From Riptortus pedestris (lineage: Eukaryota; Arthropoda; Insecta; Hemiptera; Alydidae): 64,000 nucleotides of DNA. The DNA is taken from contig CM032229.1 in assembly GCA_019009955.1 (NCBI GenBank), positions 8,942,001 through 9,006,000 of the forward strand, read 5' to 3'. The position numbers and the translations under genes are program-made. Below are positions 1-11,079 of this stretch, piece by piece; the first letter of the stretch is position 1, and every line of letters begins with the position of its first letter. The notes beneath the pieces are model-generated. The model did not search any database. It was not told where the DNA came from and worked only from the letters and a program-made list of their open reading frames with translations.

Positions 1-1785
1 ATTATGGAATTTATATTCCACTTGAACAGAGGCAAAGGAGTCGCAGCTGTTGGTTACCCTAGGACTTTTCGGAATTAAACTACGGGTAAATCTCCCAAAT
101 ATTGCACTTTTATGCTTAGCCGTGCTCAGTGAGCTAGGCGAAGTTACCTGGCCCAATTTATTTATTCAAAACTTTATATCTCTTACTAAATGGAGACCGC
201 TGGCATGAGGAAACCCAAAGGTACAGCGGGGGACGAGGTGGGAAAAGAAACAGAAAAGGAATTTATATTCCTAACTATGAAATTTTAAGTAATCTAAGTT
301 TTTTGTTGAAGTAACAAAAAATAATTATATCTTTGGAAATGAAACTTAATGAATCACTATCACGAGCGACAGACTTCCAACTAAATTATGTGTTGTTCAG
401 ACCGTATCAAGACAAAGTATTTTTAAAAAATAAAATGTGCCACTGGAGTTTTAAAAGTATTCTGAATATATATTTACAAACCATCCAGCCTTGGAACGCT
501 GACTTGTTTCTATTTGAAAATTTATTCAAGGATTAATGAGTAGACTTAAAATGCTTTTGATTTTTCGCGGAGTCAGCAGAATTTAGATTTTTTCTCTCCT
601 TCTTCGAAAGATTTTCCCCGAAAGGAGAATAATAAGCGATAATTCAGATAAAAATTGAGCTCTTAGCGGTTGCTCGGCTTTCTCCTAATCCCCAAAACTC
701 TCGTAATCTTTTCCTAATGAATATTTAATTAATTTTTAATCCTAAGTGAAGAGCGAGCTGAGTCTTGGTCTAAGTTTTTTAATAATGACATCAATTTTGC
801 CCCAAAGAGGGTCCCAAATGAGGCGAGCCCGCCTGGGTATTTTAAGACCCTAATTCCTCCTATTAACTCTCTCCCCCCCCTTCTAATATCTTTATAATTA
901 ATATAATTTTGGCTTCTTATGGCATCGTCTTTCCTCTCAATATTGTCAAGTGGAATTTCACTCATAAAAGAAGATATATATTGAGTTATTGTTTCATTTA
1001 TAAGTTAGAGAACTTTTCCAAGCATCTTCGTGGAAAGCCCTTTTCAACTGATACAAAAATAAGAACCGTGCACTGTGGTCTATTTTTTCTCATTATTTAT
1101 TTGCTGTTTTCTAGGTAAAACGAAACATTCTCACTATTTAAGTTGTATTAGAGAATCAGCTATTAGTTATCTTGAAATAATACAAATTTTACAAAAAATA
1201 TACAAAATAACGTTCGTGACCGCAATTGGTGTTTTAATACCACGCGTTGCACACCCTGCTTTCAAGAATAGGAAAGGTCCAAAAATTCCTCCAAAATATA
1301 ATTGAAAATTCTAAAAATGTTATATAACAAATCAGACTGAAAATATAATTTACTACAATTTTTGAATAAATTAGTTTTTCAAACAACTAACGGTAAACGT
1401 GATACGGCCGATATTAATGTTTTTAGTGGTTACTCTTTGGAGAAAATAGCTATTGAGGAAGCCGACATGAACACGTGTCTCAGTTTAGGCAAAGTGCAAT
1501 GTAAGAGGTAATATAATATACTATGTTATATCTGAGAACAAGTTGTTGGATCAATGATTTCTGAGGTGAGAATGTATTCAGAGCCGTTATTTTCCAAAAT
1601 TATTTATTAGTTGTATTTTCGTAATGGTATTTTGTTACTAAAACGTACTATAACTCCTGATTTCCTTTTAAATTTCTCAACATGATTATATTATTAATCT
1701 ATTTAATTTAACTATCTGTTAGTTGTCTTTACAGAGACCACGTTTTTTTTCGCCATCTGATCACCGACTGGAATATAATTTGATA
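1..1785. other. AT-rich stretch without a recognisable gene
   Basis: I see no coding region, RNA gene or clear repeat here. Open frames are short (under 80 codons), AT-driven and lack any family motif. A patch of higher G+C around 560-870 has C runs and reads like the other non-repetitive islands in the window. What it does is unknown. Confidence 0.5.
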
Positions 1786-2110
1786 TTTTAATATTGTTAC
1801 ATTTATTACAAAAATAATAAACGTTGATTTTTAGGATTCTTTTGGACTGCCAAATGAAATACACAAATTTTAACGTTTTTATCACTTCACAATTTATTTG
1901 ACGTTCACTAATCACTTTTACACAATTGGTAAATTATTCTTCACTACTAATCACAATATGCACTGTTAACTTTCCTCTCTTATTACACAACACAATACCT
2001 AACGATCACATGAATCACTGATGTTCGCTGAACACGGAACTGCACTGATCTTCACTAAAAACTTGATAAATATACAAGTGATTAAGTATACGCAATTAAC
2101 GCAACAATAA
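1786..2110. repeat. R4 interspersed repeat, copy 1
   Basis: First of four diverged copies (others near 21170, 38600 and 42533) that share, in order, an ACAAAAATAATAAACG-like start, a block with TTTTTATCACT and CAATTTATTTGAC, a CACTACTAATCACAATATGCACTG-like block, then GATCAC, GATGTTC and AACACGGCACTGCAC-like blocks. All four lie in the same orientation. Read on the minus strand, this copy is followed by a 14-codon ATG frame ending near 1712. That arrangement would suit a retroelement leader or LTR, but this is inference and no element body is attached. Confidence 0.6.
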
Positions 2111-2311
2111 ATTAACTAAATTCTAGACACCGTAAAAGGAACGCTAATTATGAATCTGCGTCATAACAGGTATTTTGACTTAGGAATTAAAGAGCAATGA
2201 AATAGTAATCCATTATTGTTATTCATTTTCTGAATGTGAATTAACAGAGCAGCATTACAGAGACCCCTTTAGTTGCAGGTAACAACGCATAATACATACG
2301 CTATTATCAAA

Positions 2312-2502
2312 TGGCCGGGAATAAGGTTAGCCTTGTGAGTTAAGGCCTTGGTATTAATCTCACTTGGTAAACCTAGAATCGGAAGTTGGGCAATAGAAAT
2401 TCTTTTCATGAAATCTTTTTTTTTCTGGCTAGAAAAGAGTGGTAACCTGTAGACAAAGTGCCCCAATTAGCCAGAGAATCATAAAGTGGGTGCTAATAAA
2501 TG
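2312..2502 (+). mobile_element. SINE-A copy (tRNA-derived SINE), diverged
   Basis: Matches the SINE-A copies at 13025 and 43690 along most of its length: a tRNA-like head (GGTTAGCCTTGTGAGTTAA), the block TTGGTAAACCTAGA, then CTGGCTAGAAAAGAGTGG, GTAACCTGTAGA, a CCCAATTAGCC block and a tail ending in AATAAAT. The pol III B box is degraded in this copy. It lies directly upstream of an HT copy. Confidence 0.75.
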
Positions 2503-2629
2503 AATATTATCAAATAGAATTAGCGGTTAACTCAATCACCAGCTACATACTCCACGATTTAAAGCCATCTGTTCGAGCCCCTTGATCTTGTGTCAGTGGA
2601 AAAACACATCAATTTACTGTGGCTAACCC

Positions 2630-3130
2630 TATGATTTTTAGCAGATTTGTCGTTATCGCTCTAGTGGTCGCAATTTTTGTCTTATCGTTACCAAGCTTGA
2701 CATATAATCGTTTTATACAAAAAGAAAGATCAAGTTCGTTAACGACTGAAATCGGACTAGGGGGGGGGGCTTTCGAGGGGCAAAATTTCAAAAATTCTTA
2801 ATACCTCCGTTGTTATTCGTCGGATCGAAAAATTGTATGGAACCAATCTTATTGGAAATGTCACATTCTATAAATTTTGTGCACATGTTTTCATTATCTT
2901 GATTATTAAATGAGATATTTGCATTGTTTAGTTTTCGGTCTTTAATAAAGCCCCACTCCTACTCATCTCATATTAACAATATTCTATTATATTATGGAGC
3001 ACTTTATTTGAAGCTTAAATACCAAATATTGTTCTCATTGAACTTATAAGTTTTGAGATAAATGCAAATACGTGATGCACGTGGGAAATCTGCTTAGTTA
3101 ACGCAGCCCCTGCGTGACGGACGTTTTCTG
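2630..3130 (-). mobile_element. HT family copy (non-autonomous DNA element)
   Basis: Reverse-oriented copy of the HT family. At the right it ends in the family 5' terminus (GTGGGAAATCTGCTTAG, then AACGCAGCCCCTGCGTGACGG), which contains the hairpin ACGCA-GGGGC-TGCGT. At the left it ends in TTTTAGCAGATTTG, half of the family's 3' palindrome. The internal block (GCAATTTTTGT..., TCGTTACCAA, GGATCGAAAAATTG, ATATTTGCATTGTTTAG) matches copies at 6838, 20371, 28116 and 34597. The internal (TA)n tract is missing. The open frames across it on both strands are not genes. Confidence 0.75.
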
Positions 3131-3439
3131 ATATATTATTACACCTAGTGTTAGTCCAACTAGACTGCCATGCATTACTGCTTCCTGCCACACTTCATCC
3201 ATCCTGAATACCGATGACGAAATTCAATCATGAATCAAATGAAAGTTCAGAAAATTCACGGAATGAGTTCGATTCACAACTCCAATGATTACATCTTTTA
3301 TATCTTTATTTTGGTGTGTTGAAATTTGAGTGATTCACATTGTTTATTATAAAAGTAAAATAGTTTAGGTTAACCCGCCTTATTAGGGAAATGATAAAAA
3401 ATGTACAGTCCTAGGTAGAAGTAAGGTTACATTTTCTCA

Positions 3440-3700
3440 AGTGGGTGTTATTGGCATAAATACAACTCTTTAAGCCTAAAGGCTAATTTTTTAGTGTTAA
3501 ATCCGGTTGTAAAGTTATGTTTTATGAATTTTGTAATGTATGGGCTGTGCATGTATGGATGGTCGTGTAGTAGTTCTATAAGGTTGGTAGACATGCTCTT
3601 GTAGGTTATTTGTCTGCAGTCTGTAAGTAAGTGTTGGATAGTTAGTAGTGTATTACATAGTGTACATAAAGGTAGTTCAAGGAAATAAGTCGCAAAGTAA
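3440..3700 (-). pseudogene. Non-LTR retrotransposon ORF2 C-terminal fragment
   Basis: The minus strand holds an open frame from about 3690 down to a TAA at 3450 that reads LELPLCTLCNTLLTIQHLLTDC and continues about 50 residues to KELYLCQ. The C-x2-C-x7-H-x4-C spacing is the zinc-knuckle-like motif at the C-terminus of many Jockey/I-type ORF2 proteins, just after RNase H. An in-frame TAA lies 12 codons upstream and no RT or endonuclease is attached, so this is a dead 5'-truncated tail. A related tail lies at 29180-29421. Clade assignment is inference. Confidence 0.65.
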
Positions 3701-3802
3701 ATTTATTTTCCAGTGAATTATATTATATTTATTTCTGGAATGCAAAACAACTTACGAAGTGCTTGGAATATACCATTAGCACGAGTGAGTCATAATACAG
3801 TT

Positions 3803-3805
<3 letters not shown>

Positions 3806-3839
<34 letters not shown>
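3806..3839 (+). repeat. Poly(A) run, 34 bases
   Basis: An uninterrupted run of A. On the plus strand it could be the tail of an unrecognised retroposed copy. It cannot be the tail of the LINE fragment to its left, which runs on the other strand. Confidence 0.8.
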
Positions 3840-3844
<5 letters not shown>

Positions 3845-4072
3845 TCTTCTTTATAAACATTTAAAATGAGATTAAAATAAAAAATTGTGAAGACATTACA
3901 TACTCTTGATGTTGAATAGAAAAATAATAGTAACAGTAGAAGTGTTTCCGTGTCCGTTATATAAGATCATAAACAACAACTGGAGATAACTCAGAACAAA
4001 GAATCCTGCGATATCTTGGATAACTCTTAAGATTTTTATACAATTTGAAGTAATCTTGTTTGTTGAGGATGG

Positions 4073-4282
4073 CTATAGCATGATCCCTGCTGAGGATAAT
4101 TCGACCAAAGGCTGCAGCAGGTCGAGAATGGGAGGAACAGCGAGGAAGTGATAGGTGTCTTCAGGTTCCGGAAGATTGCCAACTCTCATGGTGTCATATC
4201 TAATCCACAACTTCTTGTTCAAGTTGAGAGTTTCTGGTCTGGTTCTGACTATTGCTCTATAATATTCACGAAAATTCTTCAT
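4073..4282 (-). CDS. Unrecognised 69-codon open frame, possible exon or gene remnant
   Basis: An ATG frame of 69 residues starting MKNFREYYRAIVRTRPETL and ending SSAGIML, then TAG. Unlike most frames here it avoids low-complexity sequence, has mixed codon use and a higher G+C than its surroundings, with many charged and aromatic residues. I do not recognise a family. There is no partner exon in view; a weak acceptor-like AG lies about 15 bases upstream of the ATG. It may be the last exon of a gene, a transposon remnant or chance. Confidence 0.22.
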   Translation of the reverse strand: MKNFREYYRAIVRTRPETLNLNKKLWIRYDTMRVGNLPEPEDTYHFLAVPPILDLLQPLVELSSAGIML

Positions 4283-4449
4283 TAGCGTTAATCATCAGAC
4301 TTTTGTCAGTTTTGCCAAAACTTATTTATGTTTGGTATCCATTAGAAAGACAGCTTAGAAAACTGGCGCTTGGAGAACTATCTCAATGCCTGATTTTCCT
4401 TACAGAAATAGTGCTGGAGCTAAAATGACCTTCACAAATCACAGTTTGT

Positions 4450-4930
4450 GAGTGTTCACTTTAGAGACGGGTTGAAGAAGAATTAGGAGCCAGGAACTGG
4501 GAGGAAAAGGGTTTTTCTCTGGATTCCTTTCAGTTAAGGAAAGCCTCAGCCCAACTAATGGCGTATTTAATGGGATTTAACCCTGCTCAGGCAAGCCCTT
4601 TGTGAGACGAGAGAGATCAAGCTCTCGCCAAATGAGAAAAAGAAAATAAAAGGTTAAAAGGTTTTGTTCTGAGCGGGCGTAATGCGAATCTTTTCACGGA
4701 GGGGGATGGAGTGGTTAGGGTTTGTTAGGATTCCGCCGGCCCTTCTCATTACATTAGTGTGAGGCCCCCCTCAATGAAGGGTTAACAATGTGGAGAAGAG
4801 TGGGGGCAACCAATGGGACCAACTAGGGCTACAAATGGAATAAAAATTCCGGCACGTAGGGGTTGCGAACAACAAGCAGATTTCCCCCTCACAGGAGTGG
4901 CACATAATCGAAATCATTGGCAACCCCTAA
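4450..4930. other. Non-repetitive patch of higher G+C, no ORF
   Basis: The sequence changes from AT-rich filler to a mixed, G-rich patch containing GGGATTTAACCCTG, GGATTCCGCCGGCCC and a GGGTTAACAA run. No family repeat or convincing ORF is visible. It resembles the patches at 9280, 11080, 12360, 36620 and 44150. A conserved non-coding or regulatory role is possible but only inferred. Confidence 0.3.
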
Positions 4931-5424
4931 TTCCTTAGTAAGGACCATGCGTACATGAAGTACAACTTGAACTTTCAACCTTGAACTTCACCTTTTACAT
5001 AGTTCGATATGGTATTTAGTATAATGCTCAATGTGAAATTCACGTGAGCAGAAGTAACGTTTCTGAACGCTAAAAATGTCGCAATACTGAAAACTTTGTC
5101 GACTTCACAAAAAGAGAAAGACGTATTAAGAACTTTAAAAAATAATTTATTTATAACTATATAGAGCTCCACAACTCTGGCGTCTTGGCTTTTCTTGAAG
5201 TTGACGGGGTGGGATGAGTAAAAAAAAAAACAGACAAAAATATAAACCAAGGATATAAAAAAAAATTAACCAAAATTGTCTTTTGAATTTTTACATCAAT
5301 AATCGCCTTCTTCAACATGTTGCCATACACAATGTGGAAGGAAGGTTGAAGGGTTGAGAAGTGAGGGAACCAATAGAGTACACAATTTAAAATATTCCGA
5401 TTGATAGTGAAAAATAAAGTCCTT

Positions 5425-5470
5425 CACACAGGGACTGCTATAACTAAGCAGATTTCCCATTTGCGTCTAA
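5425..5470 (+). mobile_element. HT family 5'-end fragment
   Basis: Carries AGTCCTTCACACAGGGACTG followed by CTAAGCAGATTTCCCATTTG, the diverged 5' terminus of the HT family. The rest of the element is missing; a (TA)n tract follows about 30 bases later. Confidence 0.6.
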
Positions 5471-5495
5471 TGAGAAGCTATTTGTGAGAAACTAA

Positions 5496-5498
<3 letters not shown>

Positions 5499-5544
<46 letters not shown>
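5499..5544. repeat. (TA)n microsatellite
   Basis: About 23 uninterrupted AT units, just after an HT 5' end. (TA)n tracts are often found inside or beside HT copies in this window. Confidence 0.95.
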
Positions 5545-5553
<9 letters not shown>

Positions 5554-6363
5554 AAATAAAGATTACTTATATTGATTTTATGTGTCTAGAGAAGCTATTT
5601 TATTAATTTATAGCTATACTAACTCATAGCACCTTCAATGCGAATAAAATAATATCGTCAAAACGCTGGAGAAATATAATTATCTTCCAGAAGGATCTTT
5701 TACCTGCCATAAAATGGCTACAGTATTGGTTAACGAAATACATTTTATGCTATTGGGCTTGATGTTTAACCCCGATGTGTAACTACGACTTTTTATGTCA
5801 CTTTAAATAATGAATAGTTTTGGAAAGGGGAGAGCCTGAGTAGAAATGATTATTGTCAAATGGTGTTTTTATGCCCATGGAACTTTCAACCATTAAATTT
5901 TATGCTTCCAGATGGAATTAGACATAACTTTCATTAAATGAGTAAAATATTATCGATCAATCCTTCCAATAGTCTGAATGTCTTAATTTACCATTTTTTT
6001 TATTTTTGTTCTCAATTTATGATTGGCTATTATCTGCTAATAACAAGTTTTTTTTTATTTTAGAACTTCCTAATTTTTAATAATAACTGATCTATAGTAC
6101 AAAGAGGAAAGTTTTCTATTTACATGTATATTTTTCCTCGGTTAAGAATCCTAATATGTTACATCAAATCTGTTAAATATCCAAAGTGCGTCATTTATAT
6201 AATTTTTAATTATTTATTTATTTTTGGCGTGGCTTCAAAATTTCAGGTAGTCACACTTTTAGTCTTTGTCCTAAAAAATGATAAATAAGTTGGAAAATTC
6301 AGCATATTATGTGTCATATATTAGAACATCTTAAGTTGGGCGATGCTAGTGGATATAAAATAA

Positions 6364-6837
6364 TAAAGAGTCTGTAAGGCAGGGGCTGCTTATAGAAAGC
6401 AGACTTCCCTCGCCCTTGTATAACACGCTTGTGATCTCATCTCAACCACTTTATCTGTATTTATATGAAAAAAAACCCCAAGTAGTAGGAGGGGGGGGCG
6501 AGTTATTGAAGGAAGAAAACTAGTTGCTTAAAACTTGAGTAACCAAAAACTGCATAGAACAACAATTGTAGAAAATTAGTAGTCACAAGAAATGTGATCT
6601 TTAGTGTTGGATGTAACGGTTAAAAATTGTGCGTGCTATAGATCAAATAAACATTTACGAGTTGAGAACGTGAAATTAATGACGTCATCTAATTACGAAT
6701 CTGCATGTATGGGGTAAAATAAAGGACACTTGGAAACAATATTCTGTATATGAAGTTAGAATAATGTGGCTCATCATATAACAGCTTATTGTTTATATGG
6801 CCTAAATAAGATTTCCTAAAATGAAATCTGCTAAAAC
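6364..6837 (+). mobile_element. HT family copy, diverged, first of a head-to-tail pair
   Basis: The left end reads AGTCTGTAAGGCAGGGGCTG then GAAAGCAGACTTCCC, a diverged HT 5' terminus. The right end reads AAGATTTCCTAAAATGAAATCTGCTAAAAC, a decayed form of the palindromic HT 3' terminus (written here as one approximate end of about 30 bases). The next copy starts immediately after it. The interior is too diverged to align fully by eye and contains a TGACGTCA palindrome near 6678. Confidence 0.5.
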
Positions 6838-7337
6838 AAAAAGTCCGTCACGAAGGGTTAATAAAGGGTTAACTATGCAGATTTCCCACGTGCTTCATGT
6901 TTTTATATTTATCTCAAAAAGTAAAATATCAATGAGAACAATATTTGTTATTTAGTCTTCAAAGAAAACGCTCGTGACACAACATTTCATTGTTAATATG
7001 GCATTAGTGGGAGTTGAGGTTTGCTGAAGGCCGAAAACTGCAAAATACAAATATCTCGGTTAATAATGAAGATAGTGAAACAACTTATATGAAAATATTT
7101 ATAGAACATTACATTTGCAATAAGATTGGCTCTATACAATGTTTCGATCAAATGCATAAGCACGGAGATATTAAGACTTTTCGAAATTCTCCCCACTAGC
7201 GTCCCCTCTCTGATCTTAATTTTTACATAAAACGTTTAAATATCGATTTTGGCAACGGTCTAACAAAAATTGCGACCTCTACAGTGTTACAGATTATCAC
7301 ATCTACAGTATTACAGACAAGTACAAACATATATATG
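6838..7337 (+). mobile_element. HT family copy, second of a head-to-tail pair
   Basis: Starts with AAAAAGTCCGTCACGAAGGG and GCAGATTTCCCACGTGC, then the family blocks CTCAAAAAGTAAAA, CAATGAGAACAATATTTG, CTCGGTTAATAATGAAGATAG, TTGCAATAAGATTGG and TTTCGATC, and later ACATAAAACGTTTAAATATCG and AAAATTGCGACC. It fades out after a short TA stretch near 7330, so the 3' palindrome is absent. The open frames at 6993-7199 on both strands lie inside it and are not genes. Confidence 0.7.
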
Positions 7338-7499
7338 CTAAAATTCCTGAAGACTTATAGACAATTCAGTAAAAAAATATTTCTCTTTCTGCTGTGATAT
7401 CATTGAATTATATATCAGGATTGATTTTCAGGCCATGAATACATAGAATTCTGGATTTGTCAGAAACATAAATGCGGATATGGACATGAAATGATCATT

Positions 7500-7930
7500 T
7501 AACTATGGAATCATCAGGTGGAAAATCTGGTTACTTTATGGAAGGACTGCCCGACGGACTGACTACGTTGTGGGGCGTATCACTAGTTAGTTTTATTAAA
7601 GTTTCCAAGAAGTGTTTGTTAGTGGAGCAACAGGGTTGTTGGATATAATTTGCAGGAGTCCTTTGGATATAGCATGTAGAGAAGGGTGGGAGGGGGTGGC
7701 TGAGACTAAAGTGGCTCATCTCCTCACCAGATGTCGCCCCTGTGTTTTAATTAGAGCACCCTCTGCCAGCAGGTGTGTTGTACTACCCTCCGAGAACCTC
7801 TTACCTCACATACATTATTTTTATTTTGCAATTTCTCCCAACGGGGAGATGAGATTAGAATTTCGCCAAGAGGCCAAAATACCTGGGTTTTTATCTCTCT
7901 CCCTTTCCGCAGGTAAGTTACGGTAATGAG
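7500..7930 (+). other. Higher-G+C patch with a 104-codon frame, unrecognised
   Basis: A mixed-composition stretch with an open frame at 7612-7926 (MFVSGATGLLDIICRSPLDI at the start). No family motif is visible and the frame ends in a serine-leucine low-complexity run from a TCTC tract. The sequence CCGCAGGTAAGT at about 7907-7918 is a good match to a splice donor, so an exon ending there is possible. I would not call a gene without expression data. Confidence 0.2.
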
Positions 7931-8739
7931 AAATTTATTTAAATAAAAAGACATTCGAGCACAACGAGTTTACGAAAGCAGTTACTATAGCTTAAAAGAA
8001 TTGAAGACATAAAGCTTAAACGTCATAACCATATTTCACAAAGGTACTAGAACATCTCTAACAGAAATAACATTCCATGTAGTTGTTTTTGTCAGAATTG
8101 TCACAATTTTATTGGAAGTTTTGGTGTTATAGGAGTCACGTCTCACAGTGTGTCGATTATTACATGCTACTTGGACAAACGTCATGTTTAGAGTTCTAAA
8201 ATATTTTATGAATTGGATGGCTAACTATTCCTCCAATATTTCTGATAAATGGGTTGATGCGGGAATGCGTTTTTGACAACTAATAAAAATTGGTTGGATG
8301 AAGACAATAGGTTAAAATTTTAACGACCTCTGCGAAGTTAACTAATGTAGGAAGGTCAAGAAATCATTTTGACAAGACAACAATTTGAATTAAAAAACTT
8401 ATAGACGAGAACCTTTTTGAAACACTTAACATTGTTGAGTTGGGGTCTGCTCCAGCAGGGAAAAGGAACACTGCTAAAGCAATTACACGTATAAATGAGT
8501 TCCTGGTATCAACTATTTTTTCAATTGTAGGAATTCAAGTTCCTCGGTGAACGCTTGTCAATTAATTGAAAATGAAGCATATTATTCAGAGTAAAAATCA
8601 CAAGAATTGGATAATCAACATATCAACATATTGATGTAATATTGAGAACATTATCTTCGGCCAAAATTGAACAGTTTTACAATAATGATTTGGATATTTG
8701 TGTTTATTTAGTATTATCCACGTAAAGGAGAGGCTATTC

Positions 8740-8795
8740 CGAAAATCATGTCACAACTGCAATGACCGATTTACCTTAAGAGAAATCTGCTAATA
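8740..8795 (+). mobile_element. HT family 3'-end fragment
   Basis: Contains TTCCGAAAATCATGTCAC, then ACCGATTTACCTTAAGAGAAATC followed by TGCTAA, a diverged version of the HT 3' end with its palindrome centred on TTAA. No matching 5' end could be traced upstream. (The palindrome is given as an approximate run.). Confidence 0.5.
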
Positions 8796-9279
8796 TGAAA
8801 CATTCTGAGTCAATTCATGGTGTCTATTTTTTTTAACCAAAAATATTTTATATTATTTATATACGTCTTATTATGATGGACTACCTACAGTTACCACTCT
8901 ATTCAAGACTAAGGATTTTATTTAAAGAAAATATTGAAAATATGGAATAACTTTAGACTTCGGATTAATGAATAAGGAATTCATTCCAAATTTGAAATTA
9001 GCTGGCTCATATTTTTAAGACTTCTAACTTTTCTTAATACAATTTTACATAGTACATTACATTAGGATTTCTTGTTTTAACTGTGCGTTTTTATGAAGAA
9101 CAGGTTTAGAATTTTGTGTGTTCTTCATCTGAACTGTAAGAAGTACAACAGTATCCAGTTATTGATGTGGGTCCTTTTTGTGACTGACATCTACATTAGA
9201 ATTGAGTGGAATTTTCATTTCGTTTATATACATTGAAAGCCTTCGCTGGACGAAATGTAATTGGAGAAGGGAATTCGGT

Positions 9280-9560
9280 TGTAGATTAATCGGAAAGTAG
9301 ATTGATGCGGTTGAACCTCAAAGGCCCCGCCGGGATTCTGATGGTTGGCTTTCGTTCCGCTAGAGGCCGATAAAAACAATCCTCAAAAGCGGATTAGCCT
9401 AATTGCAAGCCCTCTGGGCCCCGAGGGAGGACTATTGTCCTCAAAGTCCCAGGATTATTAAGTCCTTTCGGATTGAATTGAAGCCCAAGTAATGCTTTCA
9501 ACTCTATCGGCTCCTCTCTGCCCAAGCCTCAGCTCTCTCTCTCTCTCAGCCTGTAAAACA
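9280..9560. other. Non-repetitive patch of higher G+C, no ORF
   Basis: Contains GGCCCCGCCGGGATTCTG, AAGCGGATTAGCCTAATTGC and GGGCCCCGAGGG. GGATTA and TAATTG match homeodomain core sites, but such short matches are expected by chance. There is no repeat match elsewhere in the window and no ORF. A regulatory element is one reading; an untranslated exon is another. Confidence 0.3.
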
Positions 9561-9817
9561 CAATGACTGCCGGCAAGAGATTTCTTTAAAAACTACACCA
9601 ATCCGAACAGGAAAGAAAGACTGATTGCATTGTAACTTGGTCATCACCTTCCAACTTTCCAAGGAGTGGTAACAACTCACTATTTAATGGAGGCAAGACT
9701 CATTCACAAGGCATTGCTAAAGTGAATGATGGCTGCAAGTCACAATTTCTCATTATGGCTGCCAACAGATGGCACTTCGAGTTACATAGTTAGTGCATTT
9801 CCTTTCAGGGAAAAAAA

Positions 9818-10262
9818 ACTATTGAGGTTATACGCATGAAATGTCGTACAAAGGAGATGATGAAAATGAGGTCCGTTCAAAATTATATATATCTGTCCGT
9901 TACCGCTCTAGCGGTCACATTTTTTTTTTATATTATCAAACTCGATATATAAGCCTTTCGTGTAAAATTAAAGATTAAGATCTGTAAGGGCTAATTTTAT
10001 TTTGATTATTTGAAATATCTCTGTTATTATACGTTGGAACGAAACCTTGTGTAGAACTAATTTCATTGTAAATTTAAATTTCTATAAGTGTTGTTATATA
10101 CAAAATTCCTCTAATATGAATATTAAGCGAGATATTTGGAATTTTTAGTTTTCAATCTTTAGTAAACCTCCACTTCTACTCATGTCGTTGTATCACTAAG
10201 CTCTTACAATATAAAATTCTTTACTCCAGGCTTAAATATCAAATATTGTTTTTAAGAGACCT
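9818..10262 (-). mobile_element. HT family copy, diverged
   Basis: Reverse-oriented copy: left end ATTGAGGTTATACGCATGA, then GAAAATGAGGTCCGTTCAAAA, a short TATATA, CTGTCCGTTACCGCTCTAGC, then blocks equivalent to ATATCTCTGTTATTATACGT, TTTTTAGTTTTCAATC and TTAAATATCAAATATTG. The outer 5' terminus at the right is lost. It shows the (TA)n position in its short, perhaps ancestral, form. Confidence 0.65.
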
Positions 10263-10325
10263 TTATTATGCATATTCGATGATTGATGACGTCATCAATT
10301 AAGGTTTCACGTTCTTGTCTGGAAA

Positions 10326-10589
10326 ATGTTTCCTAATTTCGAAACACGGCCCCTGCATTTTCATAAATTGAGCCCAGGTAAGTTTGGGCACATCGTTCAT
10401 CCTAACGCGATCTCCAAACCATATTTCGGAACAAAATATGTTTTATCTACATTTTCTTATAAATGCCATCCATCAAAGTTCCATGGCAGCGTTTATCAAG
10501 ATCAAATGCCTTATATACTGGATCATTATTGGTTTGATCTCATCGTGAATGCTGTGTCGCACTTTCTTTTGTTGCTCGTTATTCTTTGA
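10326..10589 (+). CDS. Unrecognised 87-codon open frame
   Basis: An ATG frame of 87 residues starting MFPNFETRPLHFHKLSPGKF and ending in a hydrophobic FLLLLVIL. No family is recognised. It contains CCCAGGTAAGT, a donor-like site, in its first third. The frame is not low complexity, but no second exon, promoter or repeat body supports it. It lies beyond the lost 5' end of an HT copy. Most likely it is chance or a fragment. Confidence 0.15.
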   Translation: MFPNFETRPLHFHKLSPGKFGHIVHPNAISKPYFGTKYVLSTFSYKCHPSKFHGSVYQDQMPYILDHYWFDLIVNAVSHFLLLLVIL

Positions 10590-10902
10590 AGTTAAAATTT
10601 TTCAATACAAAAAGAAAAGCAGACGTAGCCTACAGACAAGGCAACAAAAAGAGATGAAAAAATAATACAAAAATAATTATTTGGCTCATAATAATTTAAT
10701 AAATATTGAGCTTGTCAGCTGCATTGCAACCTTAGTATTATTCAGGAGAGCGATTTTTTTTTTCTAAATAACGTTTGACTCCAGCAGAACGATTGAATAT
10801 GAAGGGAAGAGAATCTGAGAGTGAAGCTGAGTAAAATGAGAGAAAGTTTGGAGTCTGATGAGAGTGACCTTTCTAGAGTGTGAATGAGTATAAAAGTGGG
10901 TA

Positions 10903-10933
10903 TAAGGGTGAGAGAGAGAGAGATAACGAGAGG

Positions 10934-10967
<34 letters not shown>

Positions 10968-10998
10968 TAAGTGTGAGAGAGAGAGAGATAACGAGAGG

Positions 10999-11036
<38 letters not shown>

Positions 11037-11045
11037 TGAGGGGGG
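10903..11045. repeat. (GA)n-rich tract
   Basis: Interrupted (GA)n containing two similar sub-blocks with GATAACGAGAGGGAGAGAGA near 10920 and 10988, so part of it arose by tandem duplication. Frames through it on either strand give Arg-Glu or Ser-Leu runs and are artefacts. Confidence 0.95.
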
Positions 11046-11079
11046 GATGGGGAATCCAGTTGGAATCTTGAATATTCAT

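Noticed and set aside
2570..2605. Second tRNA-like B box (TCTGTTCGAGCCCC)
   Set aside because: It is isolated, with no A box, repeat partner or fold.
8440..8530. Possible small gene around CTGCTCCAGCAGGG
   Set aside because: No open frame of note; stops are frequent in all frames.
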